Source: Hypomyces perniciosus (Eukaryota; Ascomycota; Sordariomycetes; Hypocreales; Hypocreaceae). Taken from it: DNA of 64,000 nucleotides. Under the pieces are notes generated by a model. The model made no database searches, was not told the origin of the DNA, and saw nothing but the letters and a program-made list of their open reading frames with translations. The stretch spans positions 1,081,501 to 1,145,500 of the forward strand of contig SPDT01000006.1 in NCBI GenBank assembly GCA_008477525.1, read 5' to 3'. Shown piece after piece: positions 45,771 through 59,400 of the stretch. A program made the translations under genes and the position numbers. The stretch's first letter is position 1. Each line of letters begins with the position of its first letter.

Positions 45771-48749
45771 ATGGGCCTCCCAAGCGTCCGCGCAGCAGGT
45801 GGCTCAACGTCGCGAAGAGTGCCCGACTCCAACTTGGTCGGCATCCGTTATGAGAAGACAGTTCAGGCAGAGCCTCCTATCCCGCTGCCGCCCAGGAACC
45901 TGTCTCGCATTCCGATTCGCACGCCTTCAATACGATCCCCAGCGCCGTCATCTCCCTCTCCGTCGTTGTACTCCCCGTCAATATATTCTTCCCACAGCCC
46001 TGTTGTCGTTGCACCGCCCTTATCTCCCCTGCCGACTGTTGCGGCGCCTACAGAGCAGCACCCGGCTTTGCGGACGCCGGTCCAGCAGACAAAGCTCGCC
46101 CACGAGGGGTGGAAAAGGGACTCGGGCCATGCGCCGACGCCCAATTCGTCTGCCACGATCCACGAGGAGGACTGTGAAGATGACTGCACCGACGGCACTG
46201 ACCCTGCATCCTGGTCTGTGAGAATAAATGAGCTCATCAAGGCGGGCGTCGTGCCACCACCTGCTGCCCAACATCCTGAGCACAGAACAGCACACGGTCC
46301 AGCACAGACGAGTTTCAGCAGCAGCACCAGCAGCCTCAGACACCAGACTGTTTCCTATCCTGCAAATTCTTCTTCGCCATCACTCCCCTCGGCATCTCTC
46401 AAAGCCCTCATAACTGAGTCATTTTCGTCCGAGAATTTGGCGCGTTACCACTCATCACCGCCGTCGTCTCAAAAAAGAATGAACATATTGAAACGCTTCA
46501 GTGTGCGATCGTCCGCTTCCGCCAAGAAGGGGAAATTATCCGTGTTAATTAGTGGGGGATCTTCTATCGCTGAGGCACCAATGGAATCCCTGGTGCGGGG
46601 CCCAACGCCACCCCCAGCCTCCGTTAATAAGCCACTTCAATCACCTGTCAGTGCCGAGACATCTCCTCTCCAATCGTGGCATTCCCCAAAGTCTCCCGAC
46701 GCATCATCTTTTGCCGACAGGGACGCGCTTTATACGCCCTTAGGCATCTCTATTCCCACCGACAGCCTCATCGAGGATGAATTCATGGCCAACCTGTCCT
46801 TCTCGAACCGTGGAAGCATCATGTTTGGAGGGCGACGCGCTGCCGCCTTGGGCCTTGACGGCGCCGACGACGTTGAGGCCAACGCCATGAGCATCGACAA
46901 GCTCGAGTCCGATGAAACCAACACGAATGACGCGGTATCGCGTGTTTCTGTACCCCCGCCTGATATTCGCATCTTGACCACCGACGTCGAGAAAGAGTCC
47001 CAAAAGGTGAGATCGCTCTACGGAGTCGGCGATACCATCAATTGGGAGGATGGCTCGAGGCACTCGTACTGCGAGCCCTTGTCGCCTACCCCAGAGGTCC
47101 CAGCAGAAGAAGATGGGAATGACTCGTATGGTTTCCTCGACGACCCCACGGTCGCGTTTTCTACGATGATTTGTGCTGACTTGACATCTCTCTCATTTAG
47201 GGTACCGCAACCACCGCCTCTCGCTCCGGCTTGGGCTACTCCCGGTTCCGTAAACTCTTCTCATCCTCCCGATAGCGGCCGACGGGAAACAGAATTGGCT
47301 GGCGGGTTGGAGGATTGGGAAGATGTGGATGGCGCCGATGTTGATCGGTACGGCTTCATCGCCATACCTCGACCGGCCTCAAGGATAAGCACGCCTACGG
47401 ATCTGAAGTCGGCGCAGTTTTCACCTAGACGAAGAAACATCTTACAGAAAAGGGAGCTTGCGGGCTTCTCATCACCGTTGGGCATGCGACGGGCACCGAG
47501 TAGGAAGGTGTCGACAAGATCACTCAACACCCAGAACTCGGAAGTATCAGCAACATCAAAACGGTCCTCTCGATCTGTCATTCGACAAGCTGGCAATCTA
47601 CTACTGCATAGTCGGGAGCGCCGCTGGATGGACGAGGCCGGCGACATGCTAACAGTGCCTCCTGGTCTCCAAGACGCCGCCGAGGAAGCACAGGTTGAAA
47701 GAATCTCGGAGACGTTGAAGCGCAAAGAATGGGAGAGATCGGAGAAGTGGCGCAAGATGGCCAAGGTTGTCCGGAAGGGTGGGCAAGGCGAAGGCATGGA
47801 ATTTGAGTTTGATATCAAGAACCCTAAACTCATTGAGAGGACCTGGAAAGGCATCCCGGATCGCTGGCGTGCCGCTGCCTGGTGGTCCTTCCTTGCCTCT
47901 TCTGCCAAAAACCACAATGGCTCAGCCACTGAGGAGGAAATCATTACCGCTTTTCATCGATTGTTGGAGCGAGGCTCACCGGATGATGTACAGATCGACC
48001 TCGATGTTCCTCGAACCATCAGTCGGCACATCATGTTTCGAAAACGATACCGTGGTGGCCAGCGACTCCTCTTTCGCGTTTTGCATGCGCTCTCCATCTA
48101 CTTTCCTGAGGTTGGTTATGTTCAGGGCATGGCGTCGCTGGCGGCAACGTTGTTGTGCTATTTTGATGAGGAGAAATGTTTTGTGATGCTGGTCCGGATG
48201 TGGCAGCTTCGTGGACTGGATCGCCTCTACCGTCCGGGATTCGAAGGTTTGATGACGGCGCTGCGGGAGTTTGACGATGTCTGGCTCAACAAGGACGTCG
48301 CCAAGAAACTGGTAAGTCACATTGTTAAGCTGAGTCTGATGCAACGTTTTTCTAACATGATGTGTGTCTTATAGTCGGAGCTATGCGTTGATATCACGGC
48401 GTATGGCACGCGCTGGTATCTCACTCTTTTCAACCTCTCGATTCCGTTTCCAGCTCAGCTACGAGTTTGGGACGTCTTCCTCCTTCTTGGAAACACGTCC
48501 GATGACCGCGCGTCAAGTTCGCGGGGAGAGAAGCCTGATACGAATGAAACGTCCCCACCGAGCGGACTGGACGTGCTGCACGCTACGAGCGCTGCAGTGA
48601 TTCAAGCGCTTCGCGAGGTGCTTCTGGACTCTGACTTTGAGAATGCGATGAAGGCGCTCACATCTTGGATTCCCATCAAAGACGAGGATCTCCTGATGAA
48701 AGTCACAAAAGCTGAATGGAAATCGCACCACGGCAAGAAGAAGACCTAG
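45771..48749 (+). CDS. TBC-domain protein, predicted Rab GTPase-activating protein
   Basis: Exons 45771-48311 and 48375-48749 encode 971 residues; the intron is GTAAGT to CTTATAG. The first two-thirds are Ser/Pro-rich and disordered. The TBC domain spans about 680-940: GIPDRWRAAAWW, the arginine finger R748 in DVQIDLDVPRT, the glutamine finger Q785 in YVQGMAS, and RWYLTLFNLSIPFP with LRVWDVFLLLG after the intron. Both fingers are present, so GTP hydrolysis on a Rab should be stimulated; which Rab is unknown. A second intron is possible at 47126-47200 (GTATGG, CTGAC branch point, TCATTTAG); it is 75 bases and in frame, so removing it gives 946 residues with no other change. The ATG at 45771 is the first in frame. 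Confidence 0.92.
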
Positions 48750-51700
48750 CAAGCTTGCTTGCCAAAAGTGTCGTCTTGATCGGCATCCACTCTATTTTCT
48801 TTGTTTACAACCAACATTACGGAGTGGACCGCTCCGTCCTATTTTGTTCTGCATTTGTTCTGTTTCATTTTGCTACAGTTCTCGATACCCCTTTCCTATT
48901 TCGCCTCTTGATACTTCTTGATACCCCTTTATTTGCAATATGGCTCCTTTTTGCTACGCCTCATCAGGCACAGTCTCCTTTGTTTTTATCGCGGACAACT
49001 TGTTCTGCGGGTGGTGGATGATGGACATTCTTCTTTTTCCTCGAGTCTTCCTCTATCTGGGATAGGCTGAAGTGTTTGGCAAGCATGGAATGACTTGGAG
49101 CTATGTATACCCTTCTGGCATGATGGGGGGGCGTTTTGTCTTTTGTTTGAAGTGAGAGGAGGTGACTGGCCAGGTCGATGAGGGATTGAGATGATGATAA
49201 TCGCAATGCTATGTTGGACGTGGGGTGATGTGGATGGGAGGAGGGCCGGCGATGATATTTAGGTGGTAGAAACGTGAATGTCTGCCAGCACCCCCTTGTG
49301 CATCTTAGCCCCACGAGGGTTTGCTCCGTACAGAGATGGAGTCTTGGGCCATAAAATTGTTGGCTCGTCTTGATAATAGTACACACGGGCTCTGTCAAGC
49401 CTCATTGTCCGTGATAAATACAGCACAATGAGAAGATATGTCCGATAGATGGGAGTAGACTGGTGATTCATGTGCTCTGTGCCCATCGGTTGAGCTGCTC
49501 TTAACAAACTGCATTTGGTAATGCTATCTATTTTTGGGCCATCTATTTTGGGAGAGATCAATTCGTGCCCACCGTGGGCTTGGCGACGAGTATCTGGTGT
49601 TTGATTGGGAACGTCCAGGGCTTCAAGGTGGAGAGCTGGAATGCAACGGTTACACTACAGCTGTTGTGTATCTAAGTCTACTCTCTTGTTTCTCTGTGAG
49701 CTTGATGGCTTTCAACCCTATGCAAACGTTAAATGTATCGTTATTTTTTTCTTTTTCTTTTTGGCTCAACAAGGCCTTGAGAAGTGGTCGTTCTTCTCTC
49801 TCCCACGTGTCGAACCAAAAATAGGTTCCTAATCAAGGTGAGACACACCGAGAGGGTTTCCCGGGCGGACTTTTCACCCCGGTTCCAGAAAACGGAGCCT
49901 CACTCTTTTTTCTGTCTTTTCTTTTTTTTTCCTTTTTCCCTAGCCCCCAATTCCGTCCCGTTACTGAGTACGGAGTACGAGTAAGTGGGAAAAAAAAAAG
50001 CAAAAAAAAAAAAAGAGGCCCGAGAAGAGAAAAGAGGGAACCTTGAGACACGACGGCTTTTTGTCTCTCTCGAACCCGAGAAAATTGAAGACACGTGGGA
50101 CTTTGTTCGGGGTGCCATGAGAACGCATGTGAAAACGAATAAAGAATAAAGAAAAAAAAAAGGAAAGAAAAAAAACGAAAAGAAAGAGAGAAACCGAGGA
50201 ACATGCCAAATCGGGCTCATCTGCCCGAACGGGTTTACGAATCGGGCCACGCACCGAACTGTATCTGCGCCAAAATGGTAGGCACAGAACGGATTCGGCG
50301 TGATTGATGGAATGTGAATTACCTATGTGGTGGTATTACTCCGTACTCCGCACTCCGTAGCATAAGTATGCATGTATACTCGTAGGCTCGTGATGCATTA
50401 ATGCCAAGAAAGACAGAGCTTGTTGTGAAGCTTGGAATACATGCACGTTACATGCGTTCAAATGAGAGATCAACAAATAAACAACACATGCCTCATGCCT
50501 CATGCAACCAGGGAGCATGGAAATCGCTCGCTCGCTTCCAAGTTCCAGATTCGTGACCCCCAGACATATGAAAAATATACACCGCAGTTCCGCCATCTCA
50601 ACACGCATTCTCATACCTAACATGTACCAAGTAATACTAATACTTCTAGACAACAACAGCATCAGACAGAGTCTGTGAAACATGCAGAACCTCATCCTCC
50701 GTATGCCAACCCGCGCATGAACAACCCCATTCGCGCTCCAAGCGCCCACTATCACCTCTGCGCCCGCTTCCGCTTCCGCTTCCTGATGCACCGCTCATAT
50801 TACAGGACCTTTGCGCCAACAGCTCCTCCCAAAATGCGGCTGCTGTGTAATAGTACTTCGTACTTGCTAGGTAATTCCCTTCCCATTACGGGCTATTGTC
50901 TCCGTACGGAGTACGAAGTCGTATTACCACTTGTACGAAGTACGCAGTAGTATTCGGAATCCTGGATGTGCTCTACGCGGCGAGTCAATGTCATATGACC
51001 GACCCATCATCCAGCTCGCGTTCCCGCCAGTCGGTTGGTTCCTGAATCCTGAATGCACCCATCACCGTTCCAAGGCTCGACTGTGCTGGGACTGCTGCAT
51101 GTCGCGTGCCTTGCCTTACCATCATATCATATCCATGGTTCCATGGGGGGGGGATTCCCTCGTTTCATCTACGACATGCTGGAAAGGGACATGACTGGGC
51201 GTGTCTCTTTTAAACCCTTGCTCAGTTCTGGCTGTGTGCCTTGCTTTTCATTTCCTTTTTTTTTTCTTTCTTTCATTCACCAGGCCAAGGTTGGCCGGTT
51301 TCGGTGCTTTGGAGCGCCTTATCAAATACCGGCTCTTCCAACTGGTGCACACATCACTCTGGCTGCTGACGTGTAAACCCTGCCCGCAGAGGAGGCACCC
51401 GCTCAACCCCATCCCAGAAGCAAAACCTTTGATCTGCCTCTTGATTCATCCCGTCTTATCAATACACTTTTGAGAATTGCCAAAAGTAACTCGTATGCAA
51501 ACCAAGTCCCGTCAGGGTCCTTGGGTATAAACGCCGTAGCCCCGTAGCCCCGTAGCCCCGTAGCCTGATACCTAGAACCCAACACCCCCTTCTAATCCGT
51601 TGAATGTAGTATCGACCCCCTGATCATATCTGTCCGGTCGAAGTTGTTTCAATGTTTTGTCAAATGAATTCGCACTCGCGGCGCAAGAGAATTCGAATCA

Positions 51701-51860
51701 ATGTACAAACCGTTGGTCAAAATCCAGACCAGCCGTAGAAAAAAAAAGATTCATCAAACGAGACCACCTGGCTTGACCATAGGCTGCGCCTCGTGGCTGA
51801 ACTCGTGGGGCATTGGCCGGCCGGCTGAAACATCCCGTCAAATTAGCTCCAGAATCCAAG
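48750..51860. other. Intergenic DNA, pyrimidine and purine tracts
   Basis: No gene is supported. Long A/G-rich tracts lie at 49988-50190, and T-rich tracts at 49740-49770, 49918-49940 and 51258-51275. GTACGGAGTAC-type motifs occur at 49968, 50338-50359, 50860 and 50902-50945. Confidence 0.5.
51535..51565. repeat. Tandem CGTAGCCC octamer, about four copies
   Basis: An eight-base unit is repeated almost four times without mismatch in intergenic DNA. No function is evident. Confidence 0.9.
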
Positions 51861-53450
51861 TCAAGTCTCGCCCTCGCCCAAACTGGAACCTCCAGCCCGG
51901 GACCTCGACTCGGGCTCGCCCGTGGTCAAGTGCTGTTGTTCTCCGACCCTGTCGCCCACACGCGGGTCGGCTGACCCTCCAGCTCGCTGCGGCGGTGGCG
52001 GTGGTGGTGGTTCAAGTCGAGGTGGCTGTGAGACCTGCCGTGATGATGGGCCTGAATCCACTGGCTCACTCGAGAGCAGTGACGATACAGACTGTTTCCC
52101 ACTTTTGCCCTCCTCTCTTTCCCGCGGCGGCCCCCATGATGGGACCTGGGGTGGTGTCCGTGTGCGAGGAGGATGTTCGGTGCCCTCCCCATACCCTCGC
52201 GCCGACGGATAGTAGGCAAAATCGCTACGCTGACGCTTATGTGTTCTTCGGCTGGGCGAGGGGTTGGACGAACCCATTTGTGAGAAGAGCGGCGGGGATC
52301 GGAATCGGTCTTCGCTAGGAGTTCTAGCCGCATGCTGCGACGCTCCCCCGGTCGCCTTGCGTTTTCTCTGAGCCTCCCCTAGAGCCATGGAGCCCAAGTT
52401 AGCCTATAGGGACTCTCTCTTTCTCTTGGATTTTGACGAACCAGACGGTGTTCCTGGTCGGTTCGAGCCACTCCCGCCCTGCGGCATTGGCGGCTGCCAG
52501 TGGTAGAAGTGAATCGAAGTAGTCGCCTCGTGCTGGGGCGGCTGTGACGGTGTATGCACATGTCCTTGATAAGGAGGCATCGTAGCGGTAGGTCCGGGTT
52601 GAGGGTTCGCTCCTAGGCCTACCGTTCCCATCGGGCGCCCCATCACTCCAGAGACAGTTTGACCCCTAGGTCTCGTTGGTGATCCTGGGTATGGAGCGTA
52701 TCCACCAGGCCCTGGAGCTGAACCGGCCGCCTGCGCACCGGCTGTAGGATATACAGCATGGCCTTCCCGTGGGTGTTCTGGCGAATGGGGTCTCTGCGGG
52801 GGGAGCAGTTGTGGATGGTGCGCCTGCGAAGAGGCCATGTACTGCTGGGCCCATTCAAGTGCTGCTTGGGGAAGCATACCTCCGCTGCCCATTGCCGCAA
52901 ACACCAGGGGAACCAAGGGGGGCGGAATGCCACCGCTGAGCGCCGCCCGCAAAATGTCCATTTCAACTCTTCTCTGCTCCAAACGCAAACTCTCCTGTCT
53001 CGTCCTCTCCTCTTCCTGCCTTGTCCTCTCCTCCTCCGTTCTGGCTTGAAGCCAGGTTCTCATCGATTCTTCAGCCCCTTGCCATTGCTGTGGGTGAGGT
53101 GGTAAAGGTGCTGAGGACGGGGGCCATGGTTGTCCCTGATGAGAAGCCTGGGCGAGTTGTGGTGGCGGTGGTGGTTGGCCATGATGTGAAGGTGGAGGGG
53201 GCGGAGGAGGACCAGTAGAAGTAGGTGGTTGTGGGGGCAGAGTCATGGCCGCCGGCGGAGGCAGGCCACGACGGGGGGCAGACATGGGCTGGATCACTGG
53301 ACTGCGGATTTGTGAAGGGGGAGGTTGCGACTTGAAGGACGAATCTTGGTGGCTCAAGGGGGGGGAGGACCTGGAGGTGGAAGGCGGAGTCGGAAGATCA
53401 TGGACGGACTTGTAGCCGTAGGTTGTCGGTGGCTGTTTGACGGTGAGCAT
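51861..53450 (-). CDS. Pro/Gln-rich protein with basic patch, function unknown (about 508 aa)
   Basis: The main frame runs from the ATG at 53450 (MLTVKQPPTTYGYKSVHDLP) and is Pro/Ser/Gln-rich. A central helical part, about residues 125-225, has RTWLQARTEEERTRQEEERT, a Glu/Arg coiled coil, then DILRAALSGGIPPPLVPLVF and LEWAQQYMASS, which look like a conserved fungal core. Near the end is IHFYHWQPPMPQGGSGSNRP followed by a basic KSKRKR patch. The frame can stop at 52404. A better ending uses a 63-base intron 52441-52379 (GTTCGT donor, GCTAAC branch point, TCTAG), which adds a second exon 52378-51861 with QRKRKATGG, THKRQRSDFAYYPSARGYGE and a Pro-rich end, and keeps phase. Its composition suggests a nuclear regulator. 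I do not recognise a named family. Short upstream ATGs lie in the leader near 53540 and 53486. Confidence 0.65.
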
Positions 53451-53465
53451 CGTCGGATATCCCAC

Positions 53466-56400
53466 GGGCTACAGTAGGGTGGTCATGTGTTCAAGTAGGC
53501 ATTTGTGGATGGGAAATAACCTGATGGTCAAACATGTAGAAACGAAATAGTAAAAGCTATAAATGAGCGTAACAACGGGGACGGGAACGGGGGAGGGGGA
53601 GAAGAAGAAGAAGGCGAAGAAGAAGAAGAGAAAGAAGCAGATGAAGATGGGGAGTTGTGGAGGAGGCGTACGCAGTGGATATAACGGTTGTATAAGTCGA
53701 AACGTGTGGGCTGGATGTGACGGCCAGCTCAAGGGTGGCGGTCGACGACGGGGGCGGGACGAATGAGACTTGTGGATAAAACTGGCCAGCCTCATTGGGA
53801 CATGGCTGCTGTGACAATAGGCAAGAAGAGGCACAGTTAGAGGGCTGAGGTAACCCTGTCGGATCTATGCAAGGTCTCCAATATCAGAGACGTGGCCCGT
53901 CCGCTGGTTGTGTGTGGTGTTTCCTAGAACGGAATCAGGGCGGGACAGGGTCGAGGGCTCGACGGGGGTTACCAGCAGAGAAGACCCAGAGGAGACACAG
54001 AGCGAAGCCAAGCCGGACCGGGATCTGAACAACGGCTGGTCCAGGTCGAAGGAAGGTCAACAAGAGGCAAGGGCCGGGGACAGGCACGGTGCCACTGTGG
54101 AGAAGGTGTGTGTGTGGTGTGCCTGATTTACTGTATGTATGTATCAGAGTATATGACCTGATTAGGGAATCGATGGAACATCAACTAACAGGAGGGGGTG
54201 TGTGTTTTGTCAGGGGGCGTGTGGCAGAGCTGAGTGAATATGGGAAACCCGACAAAAGAGGGAATAAATCACTAACAGAGGAGACAAAGGTTAAAAGAGG
54301 CAGAGTGGATGACCAAAGGGGGCGGAAGCAGGTTGAGCCAAGGAAACCAAAAGAACGGAATGGCACCACAAAGGACGAAAATGCGTCAGTGGGCTTTTTT
54401 TTTCTTGGTCTCCGGAGAAATCGACGCCGACAATCCCGTGAGAAAGAGAAGAAATAGACAGATAATAATAATAGTAATAATATCAACTGGAGAATATCAT
54501 TGAAGGAGAGCTGGAAGGGATTCACAAGTCAAAGGAACGACGAGAATGTGTATGTAGATGGGCTATGGATGGGGGGAAACAGGGGAGGAAATGGGGGAAA
54601 TGCCGCTGTACATAAGGCGCCGAGAAACGGTGGAGGCGGGCTGCGAAGTGAAGTAAAGCGATGGGAAAGGGGAAGAAAGCGAAGAAGTCGGAGGGAGAAT
54701 TGAGTCGAGGACAGACGGATAGCGTCAGAGTGAGAGAGACTAAGGGCGGAAAAGAATAGACGTACCGGGACGGAGCACAGCGCTGCAGTGGACTCGTAGT
54801 GGCGGTATCAGTGTGTGAGCGTGAGTCTGTGCCTGTGCGTGTCTGAGTCCGAGTCTGAGTCTGAGTCTGAGTCTGAGAGTGTGAAGGCACGCTGCAACTT
54901 GCAGCTGGGGAGGGGAGACGGTGCAAAAAATAGACAATGGGAGGGGGCTAGTCTAGTCAGTGTGGCTGGCCTGCCTGTTCTTTGTCCATCTCTCTGGCTG
55001 TCCATCTGTCCGTCTGTCTTGTCCGCCACACAATAATAGCTTAACGGCATCTTTGTCCATGGCAATCGGTCTGCCCCCCCGGCCTGGCATCTGGCTCGGC
55101 ATGGGTTGGATGGATCTACTAGGTAGTAGGTAGGCTGTACTCCGTAGGTACATCCGCCCACACGCCCGTCTATGCGCCATTGCATGTACCCTCCGCCCTC
55201 TGCGACTCGTCCTCGTCCGCAGCTGTGGGAGGGGTTAGTGGCGGCTTGCCTGGCCCATTTTTGTTGTTCTGTTGCTTCGTTTTTTTTATTAGCTGAGCGG
55301 ACGGGTGTAGGAGATACGGAGACGTGCTTGCTTAGCCTGAATAGCTCACCTATCGTGTCGCGGCTTTGCCATGCTGGACCGGGACCAGCCCGTTTCAAAA
55401 TATGTCGTCTCAAGTATGTACTACCTTATGTTGTTGGAGGTTGATCACCGTTGCTCGGGCTTTTTTCCTGGATCGAATGTCTAGGTTGTGTCTTACCTTA
55501 TCCCCTTGCTATCCATTATCGATATGGTCGTCACTCCTTCCCATGTTCGTTGTTCGCAAACCACAACTCGTTTGTCCTTCCAAAAGCGGGCGATTCCGAC
55601 ATTTATGCGGACACACATAAGTCTACACATGGTGCAACAAACTACTTACTGGCCTTGCACATCCTATTACATTAACTACTACCACTAACCCCTTCAAAAA
55701 TATACCTATCGCCTGATTGGCCACTAAGTGCTCCATATCTCTCCGTGTATTACGTAGCTATGTGTTTATCAACAAGTTGGCATTGGCAGCCAATGAGGAG
55801 TTGGAGGCTTGCTTTTGGGGGAGGTGAGGAGGAGACGGGCGTCTGTCAAGATGTAGGGCGAACATACTCCGTACATGGAAATTAAATAACAAAAAATAAA
55901 AATAAAAACAAGGCATTATTGTTGGTACTGGGGTGCAAAGGCCGATCTGTTTTGAGAATCCTCGCTCGTGAGGTAGTTACTGGTGGAGGAGAACGACTTG
56001 TGTGGCCAATTTAGCCAAGAGTGGACTTTTGGGTGGATTGGTGCGTTGCTTGTGGCTTATCCCTCGCCTTACACTTGTTTGCCCCCTCCCACTCAAGATA
56101 CAGTAAGTTTTGCTTAGATGGGGTTCATGGACCCAACACGGGGCAATGGTCCGTCTTGGTACGCATCGTCTCCATCTTTTGCTGTCGCGAGCGTCCAAAT
56201 CGAGACGGGTTGTTGATATATTAGTTGAAGCTTGTCCAGGCCTGCCCGCTAGTCCATTTTATGCGGGTAAGCTTTGCGCGGCTGAAAAATGGCCAGCCGC
56301 CGATCTGTCACTAGACAGTGGCTTTCTTTGTTTCAACGATGGACTATTGTTATTGTTCTTGAGAGGCTGATGTGATGGCTTGCATTGCCTGGCCGAGCGC

Positions 56401-59400
56401 CGAGTATTAGACAGAATACACCGTACTTCCTACCAGACGCAGAATGCACAAGAAGCCGAATACCAGGGTCATATCTTAGGGCTGTTACGTTATGTACTCG
56501 TACATACTTCGTACATCTGGCGGGCGGTTCTGCGGGTCCTTCTGCCGCGGCCGCCGTCTCGTCCGCCGCCGATACTAGCAACGAAAATGCCGATGAGATG
56601 CTGATAAGCTGATGTTTGGTAGGTGATCACTTACGAGTACATAGCATAACGACGTTTCTTACTATCAATTGTGCATTAATAGGACCGAGTACGAAGTACT
56701 AGTAGTAGTACATAATACAAAGTACTTTCTTCGTACATTTACGAGTTTGTTGTTGTTATTGCTGCATTACGAGTAGTACTACCTGTTACTACCTTAATTT
56801 GGATAAAGATCTGGGGCCTCACGGCTTCACGTGATGCGATTGCACATGCTTCTCCCAAGGTTCCTTTTTGACGGCACACACACAGAGACACAGACACGAC
56901 TACTGCACCTGTCGTCGGATGGCTGATGCCACCGTACGTAAAAATGACTTGAGTAATAATCTCCAACGGTCAGCCTTATCTACTAATCGACTAAGTTGTC
57001 AGTGTGGAGTCCTCTAGGTGTTTTGATGGTGCTCCGTACTCCATACTCCGTACAGCGCCGAAAGACATTCGCACGCGAGCCCTGCAGCAGAGATGTCGCT
57101 CATTGCCTCTTTCGCTCAGTCCAGCTTTGGAGGGGCAGGGCTACTAATCACCGGCTGTCTGGGCTGGAGCCAGGGATGCATTCGAGAGTCATTGCTGGAC
57201 CTTTGACCTCATTCACGGTCATGGGCTATAGACGCTGACGGATGAATGATGTGCACAGAATGCATACAGAGCCACTAATGCCTTACACTAACACACAAAA
57301 ATACCTTCCCCCGTAAACATGCATTGGACTTATGCGGTCCAACAAGCGCACCAGTTCGTCAATGTCCTCTTGTTCGTTCGTTCGTTTATTCATTCAGGAT
57401 GATTGTACGAGTACGGAGTACGTAGCATGGACCTAGTATAGTATCCGACAAGGGTCCTCTGGTCCTAACAAAGCAACCAGCCGGAGAAATTCTGTGGCCG
57501 CACTAGAGTTACCACCCTTGTGGGCGGATGCCTCAGATGGTTCCCTTGCCATTCAGCTCGTTGTCAAATACGCGGAGGCTGTCGTACGTAGGTACATGCA
57601 TTCGATGAAGCGCGACATTCTCCTTGTGTCCCTCTCGCCTTTATTCTAACTTTATTCCAACCTGTGCCTGTCCTACTGACTTCCTTGATGCTTCGTATTT
57701 ATCACGCTGTAAGACTCGTACGAGCATGCACGCCTCTGCATATCATCACCTAATGGGAATTCATAGGACGGGGTATCGGGCACCTCTTGCACTGAGAGAA
57801 TTCTTGGCAAATACAGGTATTGAGTACCTCCCACCTCAGTCATGAGTCTTGAGTCTTTTATCGAACAGTACCTCGTACTCCGTACTTGTCGGCTCCTTCC
57901 GCAAACCCTGACTCCCTATAGTATAGTATACTAGTACCTATGGGGATGAAGTACCTACTACTGCCTGACAAGCACAAGTCCTGTCAGCCGACATCCTCGG
58001 CCAAAACATCCAAGGCTCTCGGAGCCAGTCTTGGAAACTCCATTTTCATCATAGTAAGAATAGCACTACTGCCTGGTAGCTTCTCGTAGTAGTAGTACAT
58101 TATTAGTACACCGATAGACTACTTAGAGACTGCGCCTCAAACACATAGGCTCGAAGTACTTTGTACTGTTCCGTGTGTCCGCTCTGTACTCCGTACCTGT
58201 TCCTCTTAACCTCTTCGGGCCAAGCAACTCTTCACAAGGTTCCTGCCATATCATGCAGCTTACATAGTATCCGCGTATCTTTTTCCCTCTTCCAACAAAC
58301 ACACCTCCTCTCCTCTCCTCAGGACTAATATTGTGGCACGGTTTGATCAACGCCATGTGGTGCATCGTTTCTGTTTTCACCCTGCGGGTACATACATATA
58401 TGGTACTTCGTAGAGCTGTGACATTGGCTCAAATAAGCGTCCTCATGAATGCGATATCACCACGACTCGGCAAGCCATTGGCAATCAGTCGCTTTTGTCT
58501 ACAGACTTGTTGACCACATCGCACATCGCCACTCCTCGATCTTGAAAGACATCGAAACGACTAGCTGGGAGTCAAGTTGGCGCCAGACCAAAGTGGCTCC
58601 GTTTTCTCAACGGTGAAGGAAACAACTCGGGCCCGCTTCGTATGCTCGTTATCTTCTCACGCCAGGGAAGGGAAAGTGGCCTGCATTAACCCATTGATAT
58701 CACCCCGAGGATGACTACCTTGTCTGTTTTGGACAGATGAATTATAACCTTCCAAGATACTAGACTTGCCAGGACGAGGTCGGCGCTTTGCCGAAACCAG
58801 GGCAAGGCTGTTCCACGAAGATCAAAATTAGTTCCCTTGTGATACCTCGCTTCCTCGTTCACTCATTCAACTCCATCAGTGCCTTTGTGGCTAAATTTCC
58901 CCAAGCCTTTCCGCAATTAGCGTTCGAGATTGATAATGAGACCCTGGCCTTAGTGTACGACTTGACAACCTCTCTGCGAACCAACATCAAAGAGACTCTC
59001 AATTCAGCCCCGTTGCTCATAGCCAAGACCCGTACCGAACGGAGCACAAAAGCGTCAGGGCCGTGTCGACGAGAGCCGTGTTCCCCATGGTTGTCTATGA
59101 GGAGGGACCGATCCTTTGGGCCTCTCGGGTTTCAGTCCTAACGAAACTCTGTGGCTTTCCGTGGTCTAAGACGATATAGGCAAGCCAAAAGGAAAGAGAA
59201 AAAAAAACCATTTGCACCTCGACGGTTGGCTGCAATCTACAGATGTCTTTACAACTACACTGCCGATTGATCATACCAACATCGGGAAACCTGAAAAACC
59301 ATCGTTGTCCGGATATGACGGTGAAGTACAGCATTGTACTTTGTTCTGACTCTTCTTCCCCAATCGGAGCAAGAGATTTCCTTCCGCCATCTTGTCTCGT

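Noticed and set aside
54808..55413. 201-codon minus frame ending in Ser-Asp repeats
   Set aside because: The tail is produced by the GAGTCT microsatellite, and the remainder has no coding signature.
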